Source of the DNA: Flabesymbios commensalis | Lineage: Eukaryota; Annelida; Polychaeta; Terebellida; Flabelligeridae | DNA: 64,000 nucleotides | Reading direction: 5' to 3' | Assembly: GCA_964017125.1 (NCBI GenBank) | Contig: OZ024914.1 | Span: 21,820,282 to 21,884,281, forward strand | The notes under the pieces: model-generated | The model's database searches: none | What the model was told of the DNA's origin: nothing | What the model saw: only the letters and a program-made list of their open reading frames with translations | In this document: piece by piece, positions 46,527 through 57,791 of the stretch | Layout of the letters: each line of letters begins with the position of its first letter | How positions within the stretch are numbered: the stretch's first letter is position 1 | Position numbers and translations under genes: made by a program

Positions 46527-46778
46527 AACCCTTACAGCGCTGAAACATTTTTGTCTAAACCAATAGACAATAATAGGGTTTTTTAATAGGGTTTTTTAGT
46601 TTGAAATCATCATAAATGTTTAAGTTAGCTCTTTCTGCTTCATTTAAAAACCTATATTATATGAGTCTACGGCCCTTATACATATTTCACACTTTCAGTG
46701 TGGGGATCGACATTAGACGTCAGAGTCTGCATGACGTCTGTAGATGTCAGATCCTGATGTCTAAAGCGAAAGTGTTAA
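46527..46778 (+). mobile_element. TTAA-type MITE (CAGCGC family)
   Basis: It runs from AACCCTTACAGCGCTGAA to AAGCGAAAGTGTTAA. The internal TGAAATCATCATAAATG and GAGTCTACGGCCCTTATACA blocks and a GACGTC hairpin are present. Confidence 0.65.
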
Positions 46779-46858
46779 TACTTAATATGTCTTTTTTAGC
46801 CTGTGACGCCGATCCATATCGTCGGCCACCATTCCGTCGTGGTGTGTCACGTAGGGCT

Positions 46859-47013
46859 GTAGAACCGTATAATGTAACCAGGCGTAAAATGTAACCGGTT
46901 ACATTATACGGCGACTGGTTACATTATGCGGTCACAGCGTCAACTTATAATGTAACCAGGGAAAAAAGGTACCATACAACCGTATAATGTAACCAGTGCC
47001 GTATAATGTAACC
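46859..47013 (+). repeat. left array of TATAATGTAACC motif
   Basis: Copies of CGTATAATGTAACC and its complement occur about eight times. A junction copy reads AATGTAACCGGTTACATTAT. Confidence 0.92.
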
Positions 47014-47199
47014 GAGATAGTTTTCCAAAACGTATATGTTTGGGGATTATACTCTGGGAAGTTTTATCATAACTAGTATGTTTAAATTAAACTGAGTGAG
47101 TGGTTATGTTTCGTGTTTACTGGGAAGGGCCAATAGTGGAGCTTAGGTACCCACAAATGCTCAGCGATAATGAAAAGTCTGTCTTGAAATAATTGAATG

Positions 47200-47287
47200 G
47201 CTGGATGGATATGAAGATAGATGAATGATTGGATGGATGGGTGGATTAATGAACGAATGAATGAATGAATATATGAGTGAATGAATA
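47200..47287. repeat. imperfect tetranucleotide repeat (GATG/GAAT)
   Basis: Mixed GATG, GATT and GAAT units. The minus-strand 126-codon frame across it (47082-47462) reads as histidine-serine-isoleucine low complexity and is not a gene. Confidence 0.7.
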
Positions 47288-48534
47288 ATCTGGCATGATA
47301 AGGCATGACTAAAAAAAATTGTTGCAGTTTTTTGTAGGTTGGTTCTAGATTGACTGGACTATGATATACCGATGACACTGGCAATATGCATGACATAAGA
47401 GACGCATAGCTAATTACGGCTCCTTTTTTCAGAGGCTTCAAAAATGTCATGGTTCCAATCAATTCATAATAATTTAATTATCATTTCAAATGTTTGAACT
47501 TACTTTTTTTAATTAATGAATGACCTTATTCATCAGCTAGAGAGCTAGCCGTTCTACGTTGCCACGGGAAGCGAAAGCGTTTTATATCTGCTTACGTTAA
47601 GTGATCATATATCATGTATATTGCCTTTTGGATTTGCAGAGCAGTACGGTGCTCTTGTGATGAATGACAATCGACATGTAGGCCTATGCACCAACCTATA
47701 ATGCCATTAAATAGTTGTTTTTTTATCTACGAGGAAAAAATGTGAGCTATCAGATGTGGTGGCTTTGTGAAAACAATCAGTCCAAATTAAAACGCAAATT
47801 ACATTTATATCGATGTGGATATAAATAACTGCTGACATGTCATCAGTGATCAATGAATCAATCAATTCAAGTTTCTTAAATAAATGATTTAAAATATGCC
47901 CTTTCAGTGTGGGCAAATGCGTTCATATCCCAAATAAAGCACCTTTTATGAAGTAGAATGCCTAACATATCTACTTGTTAAATGTTAGAGTATTTGTCAT
48001 TCATCTGAAGCTGAAATTTGCGTCACCAACGCTCGTTTCAAATGAATGAAAAATGCTAGCGAACAATGCAGCACTTAAACAGTTAAACAACTTTAGTTAT
48101 TTAAATAGATAGACCTGTTTTATGATTTTCGTCTCCATCGCTATTCATCACAACAGTGATAACAGTTTTGTTCATCCTCTTTTTCGATATTAAAAAATAT
48201 GTCGTAGTATCGACCTGTGAGAATGTAGCCCTTCAGACTATAGACCTGTCAGAATATAACATAAACCTGTCAGACTATCGACCTCCTTGTCGAACTGTCG
48301 ACCTGTATCTGTGCCAGCCTTCCTGTCCCAAGTGAACATTTAGCGCAGACACTTTCATTTAAAAAAAAGAGCATGCCCAATCAATGCCGGTTTATCTGTT
48401 ATCGACATGGAAGAAGTCATTCTTCGATTGCAGATCGATCAAGCAAACAGAAGGAATGAACAAACGAATCAGGAATACCGACAAACAGGGGGAAAATAAT
48501 GGGAAAAATAATGAGCCAACGAGTTAGCGAATTA
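47288..48534. other. no gene recognised
   Basis: Near 48215-48310 GACCTGTCAGA-type phrases recur four or five times (CGACCTGTGAGAATGTAG, AGACCTGTCAGAATATA and others), a short decayed minisatellite. Otherwise nothing is seen. Confidence 0.4.
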
Positions 48535-48640
48535 ACGGGCACATGTTAAATGAATGAAAGAAACAAATGAACTAACGAATGAAAGAACGAACGAACAAAG
48601 AAATGGACGAACGGACGGACAGACAAGCAATCAAGTGTGC
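48535..48640. repeat. degenerate GAAC/GAAT tetranucleotide tract
   Basis: AATGAAAG, GAACGAACGAAC and GGACGGACAGAC units in series. Confidence 0.6.
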
Positions 48641-48679
48641 CAGACGGACATTAAAAATGAATGAGGTTTAGGGAAATGG

Positions 48680-48783
48680 GTTTAGACATGGGCACCCCCT
48701 TTCCACAACCACCCTTCACACTCTACACTATGTCGTGTAGAGGGGGAGGGGTGGTTGTGGAAAGGGGGTGCATATATCTAAAC
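48680..48783. repeat. hairpin, about 40-bp stem, directly abutting a SINE
   Basis: GTTTAGACATGGGCACCCCC and TTTCCACAACCACCC pair with GGGTGGTTGTGGAAAGGGGG and TGCATATATCTAAAC around a CTACACTATGTCGTGTAG loop. Confidence 0.88.
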
Positions 48784-49045
48784 TCTGTCAGGAGAACCTA
48801 AGGATGGTGAGATGGATGAGATGACACTGCCCTCCAGACACAGGATTCGAAATTCAAGCCCTGGTGGTCCTTTCCCAAACACGGTACATGTACCTCTCGG
48901 TCAGGGAAGCTCTCCACAATCTTTACGAGTGAGCGAGAAAGACATATCTTGTTTCTTTGAAACCTGGATGTCAGAGCGAGCTAGGGACGAAATCCACGAT
49001 CTCCGACTTTCCAAGCAGGCAGCTTTTAGTGCAGGAGCATGTGTA
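48779..49045 (-). mobile_element. tRNA-derived SINE, older-head subfamily
   Basis: On the minus strand it reads GCTGCCTGCTTGGAAAGTCG, then GGAGAGCTTCCCTGACCGAG, CAGGGCTTGAATTTCGAATC and GGTTCTCCTGAC. Its 3' tail is cut by the adjoining hairpin. Confidence 0.8.
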
Positions 49046-49047
49046 AT

Positions 49048-52000
49048 CCCGTGGAAATTCAGTAGTTAAAATATGCCACTTATATGAAAATGCTCAGAAT
49101 AGACCACAGAATAAGAAAAAGTTTGATGGAGTTCGCAAATGATTGTAAAAAACCGTTTATCATGTAAAATTCAAAAATCTTCACCAATAATCTAGATAGA
49201 GACAAGATTATTCCACCAAACCATATGTTTTCGGTATCAAGGAATGCAATACAACAAACGATACATTCATTTGACATCAATATCATGCAAAATTCAAAAT
49301 GGCCGCCAAGAAATTACTAAAGTGATCATATCTGCGTTAATAATTTAGATAGAGACAGAATTATTTCAGCTAACCATATGTTTTCGCTATCAAGGCATAC
49401 AATAAAACAAACGATACATTTATTCGACATCATTATCATGCAAAATTTAAAATGGCCGCCATGAAAATCACTGAAGTTAGCATGTACTTGTCAATAATTA
49501 GGATAGAGACGAGTTTATTTCACCAAACGATATGTTTTCGGTATCAAGGGATGCGGTAGACACACGATACCTCTAACGACATCACTACATGTATCATAAA
49601 AAATCAAAATGGCCGCCATAACATCATCACAGAAGTTTTCATATCTTCCTCAATATTTCAGACAAAGGCTTGATTTTTTGTTACCAAGGAATACAATGGC
49701 ACCGTTTTGAACTTTTCTCGCTTTAGAAATCAGGATCTTGATTGAAATACTGCATCAGATAAAAAATGATTATGCTGAATGTTATCTTGTACCCCCCCCC
49801 CCAAAAGCACATAAATGCATGAAACAGTGGTGAATATAATAGGCCCGTCACCCACTCTGGTATGGTGGTTTAAAAATGTTCCCCCCTTTACAAACTTAAG
49901 AATTCAGTATTGTGGGGAGCCTATGTGAACGAGAAGTAGCGTGCTTGCTTTCAGACAGCCAGGACTCGAATTTTAAATCGTAGGTTTAGACGACAGTATC
50001 ATCAGATTTATCACACTATCCTTGGTGGGTAATCCTGATTCGGTGTAGTCTGGTTGTCCGCGTACTCATTGTTCCATTCATTCATTCGCAGAGATAAGAA
50101 TTGTTATATTATCAACACATTTCTGAGAATAAAATTGAATCATCACTAAGACCCAAGCAACTACGTAGGCCTACTTGAAACAGTTTGGCTTCATTAGGCA
50201 CGCATGTTTCAGTGGCAGCTCTAGGATCTAAAAAGGACAACTGTTTTTTGTGCATATTAAGGCATTTGGTAAAAGTTAAGAAGGCGCCCGCTGCAATAGG
50301 TCAGACGAGTGAGTAAAAATATTTTGACCCTGCTTTATGCTGATATCATGAGAAGGAAGCCCTCCTCCCATATTTAGGAGATAATGCCGCGATGTTATTA
50401 TCCTATGGAATATTTGCAGTTAGTTAATTTAAAAACAGTGCAAACCACACAAAGATAAAATAATATTTTTTATAATTATATTTAACAATATAATATAATT
50501 AAATATCTGATATTACGTAGTAATTATACTTCTTGCAAGTCAATATCACATGTTAAACCAGTCATCTGTTCGTGAATATTCGTGGCTATTGAATTAGATC
50601 ATCGTAGCGATAAAAGCTCTTCAAATCCTAGACATTATTAAGGGTTGTTACAAAATCTAGAAAATCATGACTTTTACTGTCTTTTCATGACCAAAATGTG
50701 TTGGGGGCTTGTCCTTTTGATTTTTCGGTTAAATTAAAGTCAATTAATGGGATCTTGAGGCAAAATTCTTCACTTTCCCCTGACTTTGCCTAATGTTTTA
50801 ACGTAAGGTGTTTTCCTTGACAACACAGGGTTATCATAAACAATCCTGACTTGTCCGGTTATTAAAGGGTGTCGTGGCAACCTTGATTAATGTAATTTCA
50901 TTTTTTATATTAGCTTTATAATTTAAAGTGTATAATGTACTTTATTGCCATATAACTCTACAATATTTCAACAAGTATACAATGCAGAATGGAACAATAA
51001 CCTGTTATTTACATTATAACATCGTATCCAGCTCTAATTTAGTTGTGAACGTATGTATTGTGGAATATAGGTTGCTTGCACGACAAGTGAACGGTGAAAT
51101 TTGGGTGCAAAAATATATTTCAACGTTAAACAAGCCCAAATCTTAATTTATGTGTATATTTTTCGGGGTTGTATAGTATCTATTCTACAACCATGGCAAT
51201 GTGAACTCACAAACAAATCATTTTGACTATTCAATGATATGCACATTCGCTGGGTTTTGTCAAATATTTTTTGTCACCTAAAAGTGTAATGACAATTAAT
51301 TGAAGAAAAACTTTGCTATACTTTGACATTACAATGAACCTATCTTGTCTTTGGTATGATATTTGATACACTGCAGTGTAGACGCTAACCATGTAAACAT
51401 GATTTGTACAAATATTGATACTATTTTGCTATGCCCCATCGTGTTACATTACATTACTATATTTTAGCAATTTATAACTACATTTATAACAGTGTCTGTT
51501 CAAGTGCTGGAAAACGGATTTAGAAATACAATTATTAGGATAGTATTATATGACATTGTTGTTGACCTCATGTAGGCTAATTATGATACAGGTGGTTATA
51601 ACTATACACACTAATGTTGCTAACTTGTTTAAAATAGATAGACATGCGTCTTAGAGGTGTAGAGTATTATTGATATCTAGAACATATAAGGTCCCTGTCG
51701 TGAAGTGCACCCTCAGTGTATATGAACAATTCTACACTCTTGTGCATCAATGTGTTCATATAGAAGTGACAGCTAATATTTCAAAAGACATTACATATTC
51801 AAAATGGTGTAATTCAACATGGATCTATATGTTCTTGAGTGAGTTAAAACAGTGTTCAGTCGATCTCATGTGGATGTGGATATGCCTTAATCGTTCAGCT
51901 AAAAAGTCATGCTGTCTGCTACGTAGATTGTTGGTGTATGCTATACATAAACAGATGTTCTACTATGTAATTAGCATTACTAGTATCGAGACATTTGATA

Positions 52001-52859
52001 AATAGGTGATGACATACATTTTTAAAGCTATATAATGATATACAAATAAAGATATGATGTGTTTTATTGTATTCCTTGATGCCGAAAACATGTGGTTAAA
52101 TGAAATAATCCAGTCTATATTTTAAGATGTGATAAATGTATTAAGTTCATGGCGGCCATCTTGAATGATTTACTGTATTGCATGTACATCATATCGATAA
52201 CATAATATTTGGTGAAATAATATCAGCTTTATCTGGATTAATGATAAATATATGATTTAGTGATTTCATGGCGGCCATTTTGAATTTTGCATGATAACAA
52301 GTGAAATAAAGTATCGGTTTTTCATTGTATTCCTTGATACCGAAAACATGGTTTGGTAAAATAATATCGCTTCTATCCTAATTATTAACGCAAATATGAT
52401 CAATTTAGTGATTTCATGGCGGCCATTTTGAATTTGCATGATAATGATATCGAGTAAAAATATCGTTTGTTTTATTGCATTCCTTGATAGCGAAAACATA
52501 TGGTTTGGTAAAATAATCTCGTCTCTATCTTAATTATTAACGAAGATATGATCACTTTAACGATTTCATGGCGGCCATTTTAAATTTTGCATGATAATGA
52601 TGTCAAATAAATGTATCGTTCGTTTTATTGCATTCCTTGATACCGAAAACATATGGTTTGGTAAAATAATCTTGTTTCTATCTCAATTATTGATGAAGAT
52701 ATGATAACTTTAGTGATTTCATGGCGGCCATTTTGAATTTTGCATGAAAAGATTGTCTTGACACCAATTTGCGAACTCCATCAAACTTTTTCTTATTCTG
52801 TAGTCTATTCTGAACATTTTCATATAGGTGGCATATTTTAACCATCAAAATCCCACGGG
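49048..52859. mobile_element. 3.8-kb inverted-repeat transposon with 165-bp subterminal units
   Basis: The ends are CCCGTGGAAATT and CCCGTGGGATTT on opposite strands, followed by GTTAAAATATGCCAC, TATATGAAAATG and AAAAAGTTTGATGGAGTTCG on both. Inward, each arm has three to five units of about 165 bp, each with CCATATGTTTTCGGTATCAA, ATCATGCAAAATT and AAAATGGCCGCC. The middle (50090-52050) has a SINE remnant and no recognisable protein; the 111-codon frame 51670-52005 matches nothing I know. No clear target duplication is seen. It lies inside 46859-53890. Confidence 0.85.
49905..50088 (+). mobile_element. degenerate SINE, second module and tail
   Basis: TATTGTGGGGAGCCTATGTG, CAGGACTCGAATTTTAAATC and the CATTCATTCATTC tail are present. 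The first tRNA-like head is missing or unrecognisable. Confidence 0.7.
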
Positions 52860-53584
52860 AGTTTATTTATGAACACAAGCATCCCCACTATTTAACCACA
52901 GCACCAGACCCCCCGCAATCATATGACATAATCTGAGGTACAAAATTAACTTTGAATGACACAAAACCTGAAACCGAAGTATATAACTCTAAAATTGTAG
53001 GGTTTAACTTAATTAAACTGGCCCACCCATGTTTTGTCTATCGCTTGAGCCATATCTGGTTTGTCTCACATAATTTAATTAAAGACACGTCACTGAAAAC
53101 CGACAAATATAAATTTACACCGCTTTTTATATATGGTATCACCACACTAAAATAATAAAAAGCCGAAATCACGGCAGGTGTCTAACGATGAAAAAATTTC
53201 TAATGCAAAAGAGGTTACACTTGTGTGGATACTTAATCAGTACACGATGTCTCCTTCATACAGAATATCATATATAACTGTTTCGTGATAATCTGGCGAG
53301 GATACAGTGGGTTAAAATGATATGTGTCTGGTCTGTGAAAGAGGGTATGAGTTTTAGCCTAATTTGACCTGTGGTGACAGAAAAAACACAGCCCATGCTT
53401 TATCATGATATGCGACACTAGATGGTTGGGAATGCGAAGAGAAATAAAATCGGCCCTTGGAATTCAGACAGTTCACATGCATAAATTTCAATGGGACTGA
53501 CATTTAGGGTGGTGAGACCATATGATAAATTGATTTCAGAAATAACTAAATGAAGACATGTCTCTTTTGAAAAGAGTACTTGGG
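52860..53584. other. no gene recognised
   Basis: Short frames without motifs. Confidence 0.4.
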
Positions 53585-53645
53585 CTTCCGCGAGCTTCGG
53601 CGTGATAGGAACAGTGCTAAACCACTACACGAGGACCCCGTCCTG
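53585..53645 (-). mobile_element. SINE head fragment
   Basis: On the minus strand it reads GACGGGGTCCTCGTGTAGTG then GTTTAGCACTGTTCCTATCA, resembling the first module's A-box region. No tail is visible. Confidence 0.5.
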
Positions 53646-53765
53646 ATTTGATTTGGAGGATTAAAGTACTGCAATGAAATTTTTTTACTACCATCAATTA
53701 GTTTTAAAAAGTGTACTTTTATAACAAGACTGTTTTCTCTCAGATAAATGGGGCCAATAAAAGGA

Positions 53766-53890
53766 GCGGTTACATTATACGTCAGTGCTGGTTACAAATT
53801 ACGTTTTTCCCTGTGACCGCATAATATACCAGACGCATAATGTAACCGGTTACATTATACGTCTGGTTACATTATACGGTTCTACAAGGC
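53766..53890 (-). repeat. right array of TATAATGTAACC motif
   Basis: About six copies of the motif in both orientations, including AATGTAACCGGTTACATTAT. In inverse order it matches 46859-47000. Confidence 0.92.
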
Positions 53891-53904
53891 GTCTACGCTG
53901 TTAT

Positions 53905-54172
53905 TTTTTGCGTAATCTGCAATTTACAGATCCCTGAGCAAATCTGGAGCGTCGACGTTGAAGTGATCCAACAGAGATAAATAACTTTCGAATATGGGGT
54001 ATATTCTGCGAAACGCAGGGACGTCACTGGAAACCCTTTTGAATGGCTACTCGATGAAAAAAAATGTTATATAAGTCTCCCTCCCCCATACTTCATTGTA
54101 TTAGATTGAAAGGTGAAAACATTGCAGGTCGAGGGTATTGAGCTTCACAGAATTTCACATTTAATACGTTTC
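53905..54172 (+). repeat. diverged repeat shared with 34790-34930 and 45068-45245
   Basis: The first half (AATTTACAGATCCC, CAAATCTGGAG, GATCCAACAGAGAT) matches 34815-34895. The second half is the complement of 45068-45245. Confidence 0.6.
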
Positions 54173-54236
54173 ATTAGCCGTTTTATAAATCGCAGTTAGA
54201 TCTAATGAGTATTTAGACGTCAATATTAGCGAATGC

Positions 54237-54352
54237 TTTGTCTCAAATTAAACAAATATGAGTGATTTTCACCCGATTGATGTTGTGGGTCGTGGTAGCG
54301 AGACACAACTTCAAGTGGGTTAAAATTTAAAGTATTTCATTTATCGCTTTAA
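54237..54352. mobile_element. palindromic MITE, CACTTGAAGTTGTG family
   Basis: GTGATTTTCACCCGATTGAT with GTTGTGGGTCG pairs with CGAGACACAACTTCAAGTGG. The outer part is TTTATCGCTTTAAGAGTTAA. Confidence 0.6.
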
Positions 54353-55215
54353 GAGTTAACTTAATCCTATTATTAATACAAACAAGGTTGAAATAAGTTA
54401 AAATATGATTATTATAGTCCGGGCTGTTATGGTCAAAATAGAGCAAGTGCGTTGCACTTTTGGAGGAAATTTCCATTTTTGGCTGAGATGATTAATAACA
54501 TGTAGGCCTATTTTTTGGATCCTGATATAGCGCAGTCAATTCTGACACGATTAAATCCTAATTAACATTGAATTTGTATCCATAATTAGCAGAATCTGAA
54601 ACAAATCCGCAGAACATAATATCTCAAGAATCGATGGATCGATTGTATTGATGTTTTATTAATTTAACATAATATTATAGCATACACATTCATAGTGATG
54701 TTCCATATATCTTATGCACTATTTCATATCACATAAAGGTCACAATTAAAGTGAAATTATAAATAAATTTGGGACCAGATTATTTCCTTTTTGTCTTGCT
54801 ACCGTCTGACACACAAACACAATCAATCGGTCAATTTTAATAATATGACCGGGTCAATGGCAATCTGAAAGTGAAAATTAGTGTAAGGGGACCACCATTT
54901 GATTACCAGGGGGGCTGGGATTTTTAAACTGGACAAATGGTTTATTTCACTTCCCGTCTGCAATCTTTTATTCATTACACCCTCTGCCTCAAGCAAAATA
55001 TTTATTTCACTTTCTTAAAAGTGTTACATACTCGTAAAGGAAAGTGCAAACTCATATTAATAATATGAACACAGTGAGCCTAAACTGAACACTGGCCTGA
55101 AATGAAAACTGGTTTTAAATGTGTAGATTTTGATTTGTCAGTCTCACTTTGACTGAGAGTGAGCGCTCCTCTCACATAGGCCTATCGAGATGTTGTGGAT
55201 CTCGAGTAAATCTTG
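54353..55215. other. no gene recognised
   Basis: AT-rich with no repeat match noticed. Confidence 0.4.
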
Positions 55216-55363
55216 GTGATTGTTCTATGCATTCGAGTATTTTCGGAATGCTCTGAGGTGAAAGACGGAATGTTATTGGTCATTTGGCACCAACAAACCT
55301 CTTATCTTCCTCTCGATAACAATTTTTTTCGAAATTTGGCTTTATTTAGCGATGTTTTGTTTA

Positions 55364-55729
55364 TGTTTGTTTGTTTGTTTGTTTGTTTGTTTGTTTGTTT
55401 GTTTGTTTGTTTGTTTGTTTGTTTGTTTGTTTGTGTGTTTGTTTGTTTGTTTGTTTGTTTGTTTGTTTGTTTGTTTGTTTGTTTGTTTGTTTGTTTGTTT
55501 GTTTGTTTGTTTGTTTGTTTGTTTGTTTGTTTGTTTGTTTGTTTGTTTGTTTGTTTGTTTGTTTGTTTGTTTGTTTGTTTGTTTGTTTGTTTGTTTGTTT
55601 GTTTGTTTGTTTGTTTGTTTGTTTGTTTGTTTGTTTGTTTGTTTGTTTGTTTGTTTGTTTGTTTGTTTGTTTGTTTGTTTGTTTGTTTGTTTGTTTGTTT
55701 GCTTGTTTGTTTGTTTGTTTGTTTGTTTG
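55364..55729 (+). repeat. TTTG microsatellite, about 91 units, two interruptions
   Basis: 366 bases, broken by one GTGTG near 55434 and one GCTTG near 55701. Frames of 120-224 codons on the plus strand and 150 on the minus strand (K-Q-T-N repeats) are translations of it. Confidence 0.99.
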
Positions 55730-56053
55730 GGATAGCTAGCCCTGACTTACACAATTATAATACCAGGAATTGTTCAAATTTTAGACAAATTGAAACCAGA
55801 AGAGAATTTCGCAAAAATTATTTACGATACGATATAATAATTCAAAAAAAAAATCATACGCCAAATATAATTCATAACAAAATTTAAACACACAGTTTTC
55901 AAAGTTTCACTAATTATATAAAAATATATTTTATACTTTATATTCAAGTACGTGCAACAATGCACAGTGCTATTCATACCAAGATGCCAATATTTAACTG
56001 TTATTTATTATTGATTACAATGTAAAAATCATTATATTTTTCGTATGTATATG

Positions 56054-57586
56054 ACGGATTTTATAATTTTAGGCACCAGTGATGATATTCTCCTTGATAT
56101 ATGAGATTGTCTGAATATTGTCAAAAATTTAAACACATGTCAACTTAGCTTTGTTTATCGACATAGCTTTGTCAGCAGAGCTTAATTTTAATTTTAAATG
56201 CTTATTTTGATTAATTAAATTTTTCTTACCGTTATGGAGAGACTAATTTACCGTTATGGGGAGACCAATTTATGTTACGGAGTATTCTTCAAACTTGAAT
56301 TTATCAGTGACCCTTTTACAAAAATATACCATATTTAACAAGTAGTTGAACATGGCTATTATAATGTTGATCACTTAATTTAGAAAGAATCACTTTATGA
56401 CAACAACCCTTAAATAATGAAATAAGAATTACTCTCCGTTACGATTATTGTCGTTATGGAGAGTAATAATAACGAACATTGTCTCTCCATAACGTCAATA
56501 ATATTATTTCTGTTATGGAGTGACAATGAACAAAAACTAAATATCGAAGCTAACACAATTAAAAAGATAAAAAGAAAAGTTACCATTACAACAAGTGTCA
56601 CTTGTTGGTTAAAATACCAAATTCATAATTAGGTTTATAGCTATTTTCAAATGAGTAAAAGGGTAATTTGTGACTACTTTTTCTCTCCATAACGTTTTAA
56701 TTTTTGTTATGGAGAGACAGGAAGTACGCGTTATGGAAAGACTTTTTTTTTTTAAGTCGTGCATAGCATCTATGTATTATGCTATACCCTGATTATTTTT
56801 GTTTTGTGTTTTCCCATTGGTTGAGTAGGCTTGGAGGTTGTAGGGTGCTTAAAAGTTCATTTGCAGTATAATGTGTAAAATATCGCGTTATGGAAAGACG
56901 TTGAATAAAAATACTCACTCAAAGACTTGCACAAACCTTACATTATTTCTAAACAAAAACACACTTATTATATTTTTTTTCACGATTCACTGCATAAAGG
57001 TCTCACGCAACTATTTTGCACCAGACAAGTGATATTTTGGTCAGAAAAAGTATAGAAAATCAATTTAAATTTTCACCCACTTGAAGTTGTGCTTTGCTGA
57101 CGCGATCCACAACTTCAAGTGAGTGAAAATTATTCAGATTTGACAAAATGGAGGTCAACTGTTTTCAAATATTGCTGATTGATGTCACATTTTATCTTTA
57201 ACATATATATAAGGTGGTAAAACCCGAATATATGCGGCACCGGCGGTTAAAGGGTTAAAAAACTTGTATATAATCTTATAGATAGTGTTCTACACTAACA
57301 TTATAAGAAACAAATATAAAATATAATACGGGAAGTCTAGAATAAATCGCCTGTTTATGTGGGATTTAGAGTGTGGGACAAGGCTTTTTGGCTAAAATTG
57401 GCTAAATTTACATAATATTTCTTTCAAAAAACGCATTTATGTTAGAATTGCTTGAGATTTAATCTTGCTATGTTATAAAATAAAGGTAATTCATTGCATT
57501 TATGTAATCAAATTAAATCAAAATATTCAATAATAAATATAACAAGGTGCGGACATTGCTGGTGCTTAAAATAAAAGAATCCCTCA
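56054..57586. mobile_element. 1.53-kb insertion with CGTTATGGAGAGAC motif cluster
   Basis: Copy B reads straight through CGTATTTATATATGTTTAT, whereas copy C is interrupted here. TATATG flanks the insertion at 56048-56053 and 57587-57592. The ends are imperfect inverted repeats: ACGGATTTTATAATTTTAGG then CACCAG at the left, and TGAGGGATTCTTTTATTTTA then AGCACCAG at the right on the minus strand. Eleven copies or variants of CGTTATGGAGAGAC lie between 56230 and 56899, in both orientations. There is no coding frame. It is a non-autonomous DNA element of unknown family. Confidence 0.75.
57062..57258. mobile_element. CACTTGAAGTTGTG MITE nested in the 1.53-kb insertion
   Basis: TTTTCACCCACTTGAAGTTG pairs with CCACAACTTCAAGTGAGTGA. 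It ends near CGGTTAAAGGGTTAA. Confidence 0.6.
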
Positions 57587-57599
57587 TATATGTTTATGT

Positions 57600-57735
57600 C
57601 ATTTTAAATTGTTTGTTGTCTGAACGTTTTGCGGTGGCTCTTTTGCTAGCGGTCCCAATCTACCTAAAAGAGACTCCAGACCACCAATTTATAGCTTCTA
57701 TGTGAAAGGTCAAATAAATACTATCTATCTTTCTA
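57600..57735 (+). mobile_element. probable LINE 3' end with CTAT tail
   Basis: GCGGTGGCTCTTTTGCTAGC, CTAAAAGAGACTCC, then GGTCAAATAAATACTATCTA and repeated CTATCT. It resembles 41380-41500. It is too short for coding evidence. Confidence 0.4.
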
Positions 57736-57791
57736 TCTACCTGAATGTATTACATGTGTCATGTGCATATGCATGATGAGAGCAGATCTCA

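Larger units (their letters stand above)
46859..53890. mobile_element. 7.0-kb element bounded by TATAATGTAACC arrays
   Basis: The left end TGTAGAACCGTATAATGTAA is the exact complement of the right end. Each end is followed inward by more TATAATGTAACC copies in both orientations, and by GGTCACAG and a CAGGGAAAAA block, in matching order for about 150 bp. Inside lie simple repeats, a hairpin, three SINE pieces and the element 49048-52859. No transposase frame and no clear target duplication are seen, so a fortuitous pair of related ends remains possible. Confidence 0.6.

Noticed and set aside
55213-55887. 224-codon plus frame, the longest in the window, and a 150-codon minus frame rich in K-Q-T-N
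   Set aside because: Both run through the second TTTG tract. The non-repeat ends lie in duplicated non-coding flanks.
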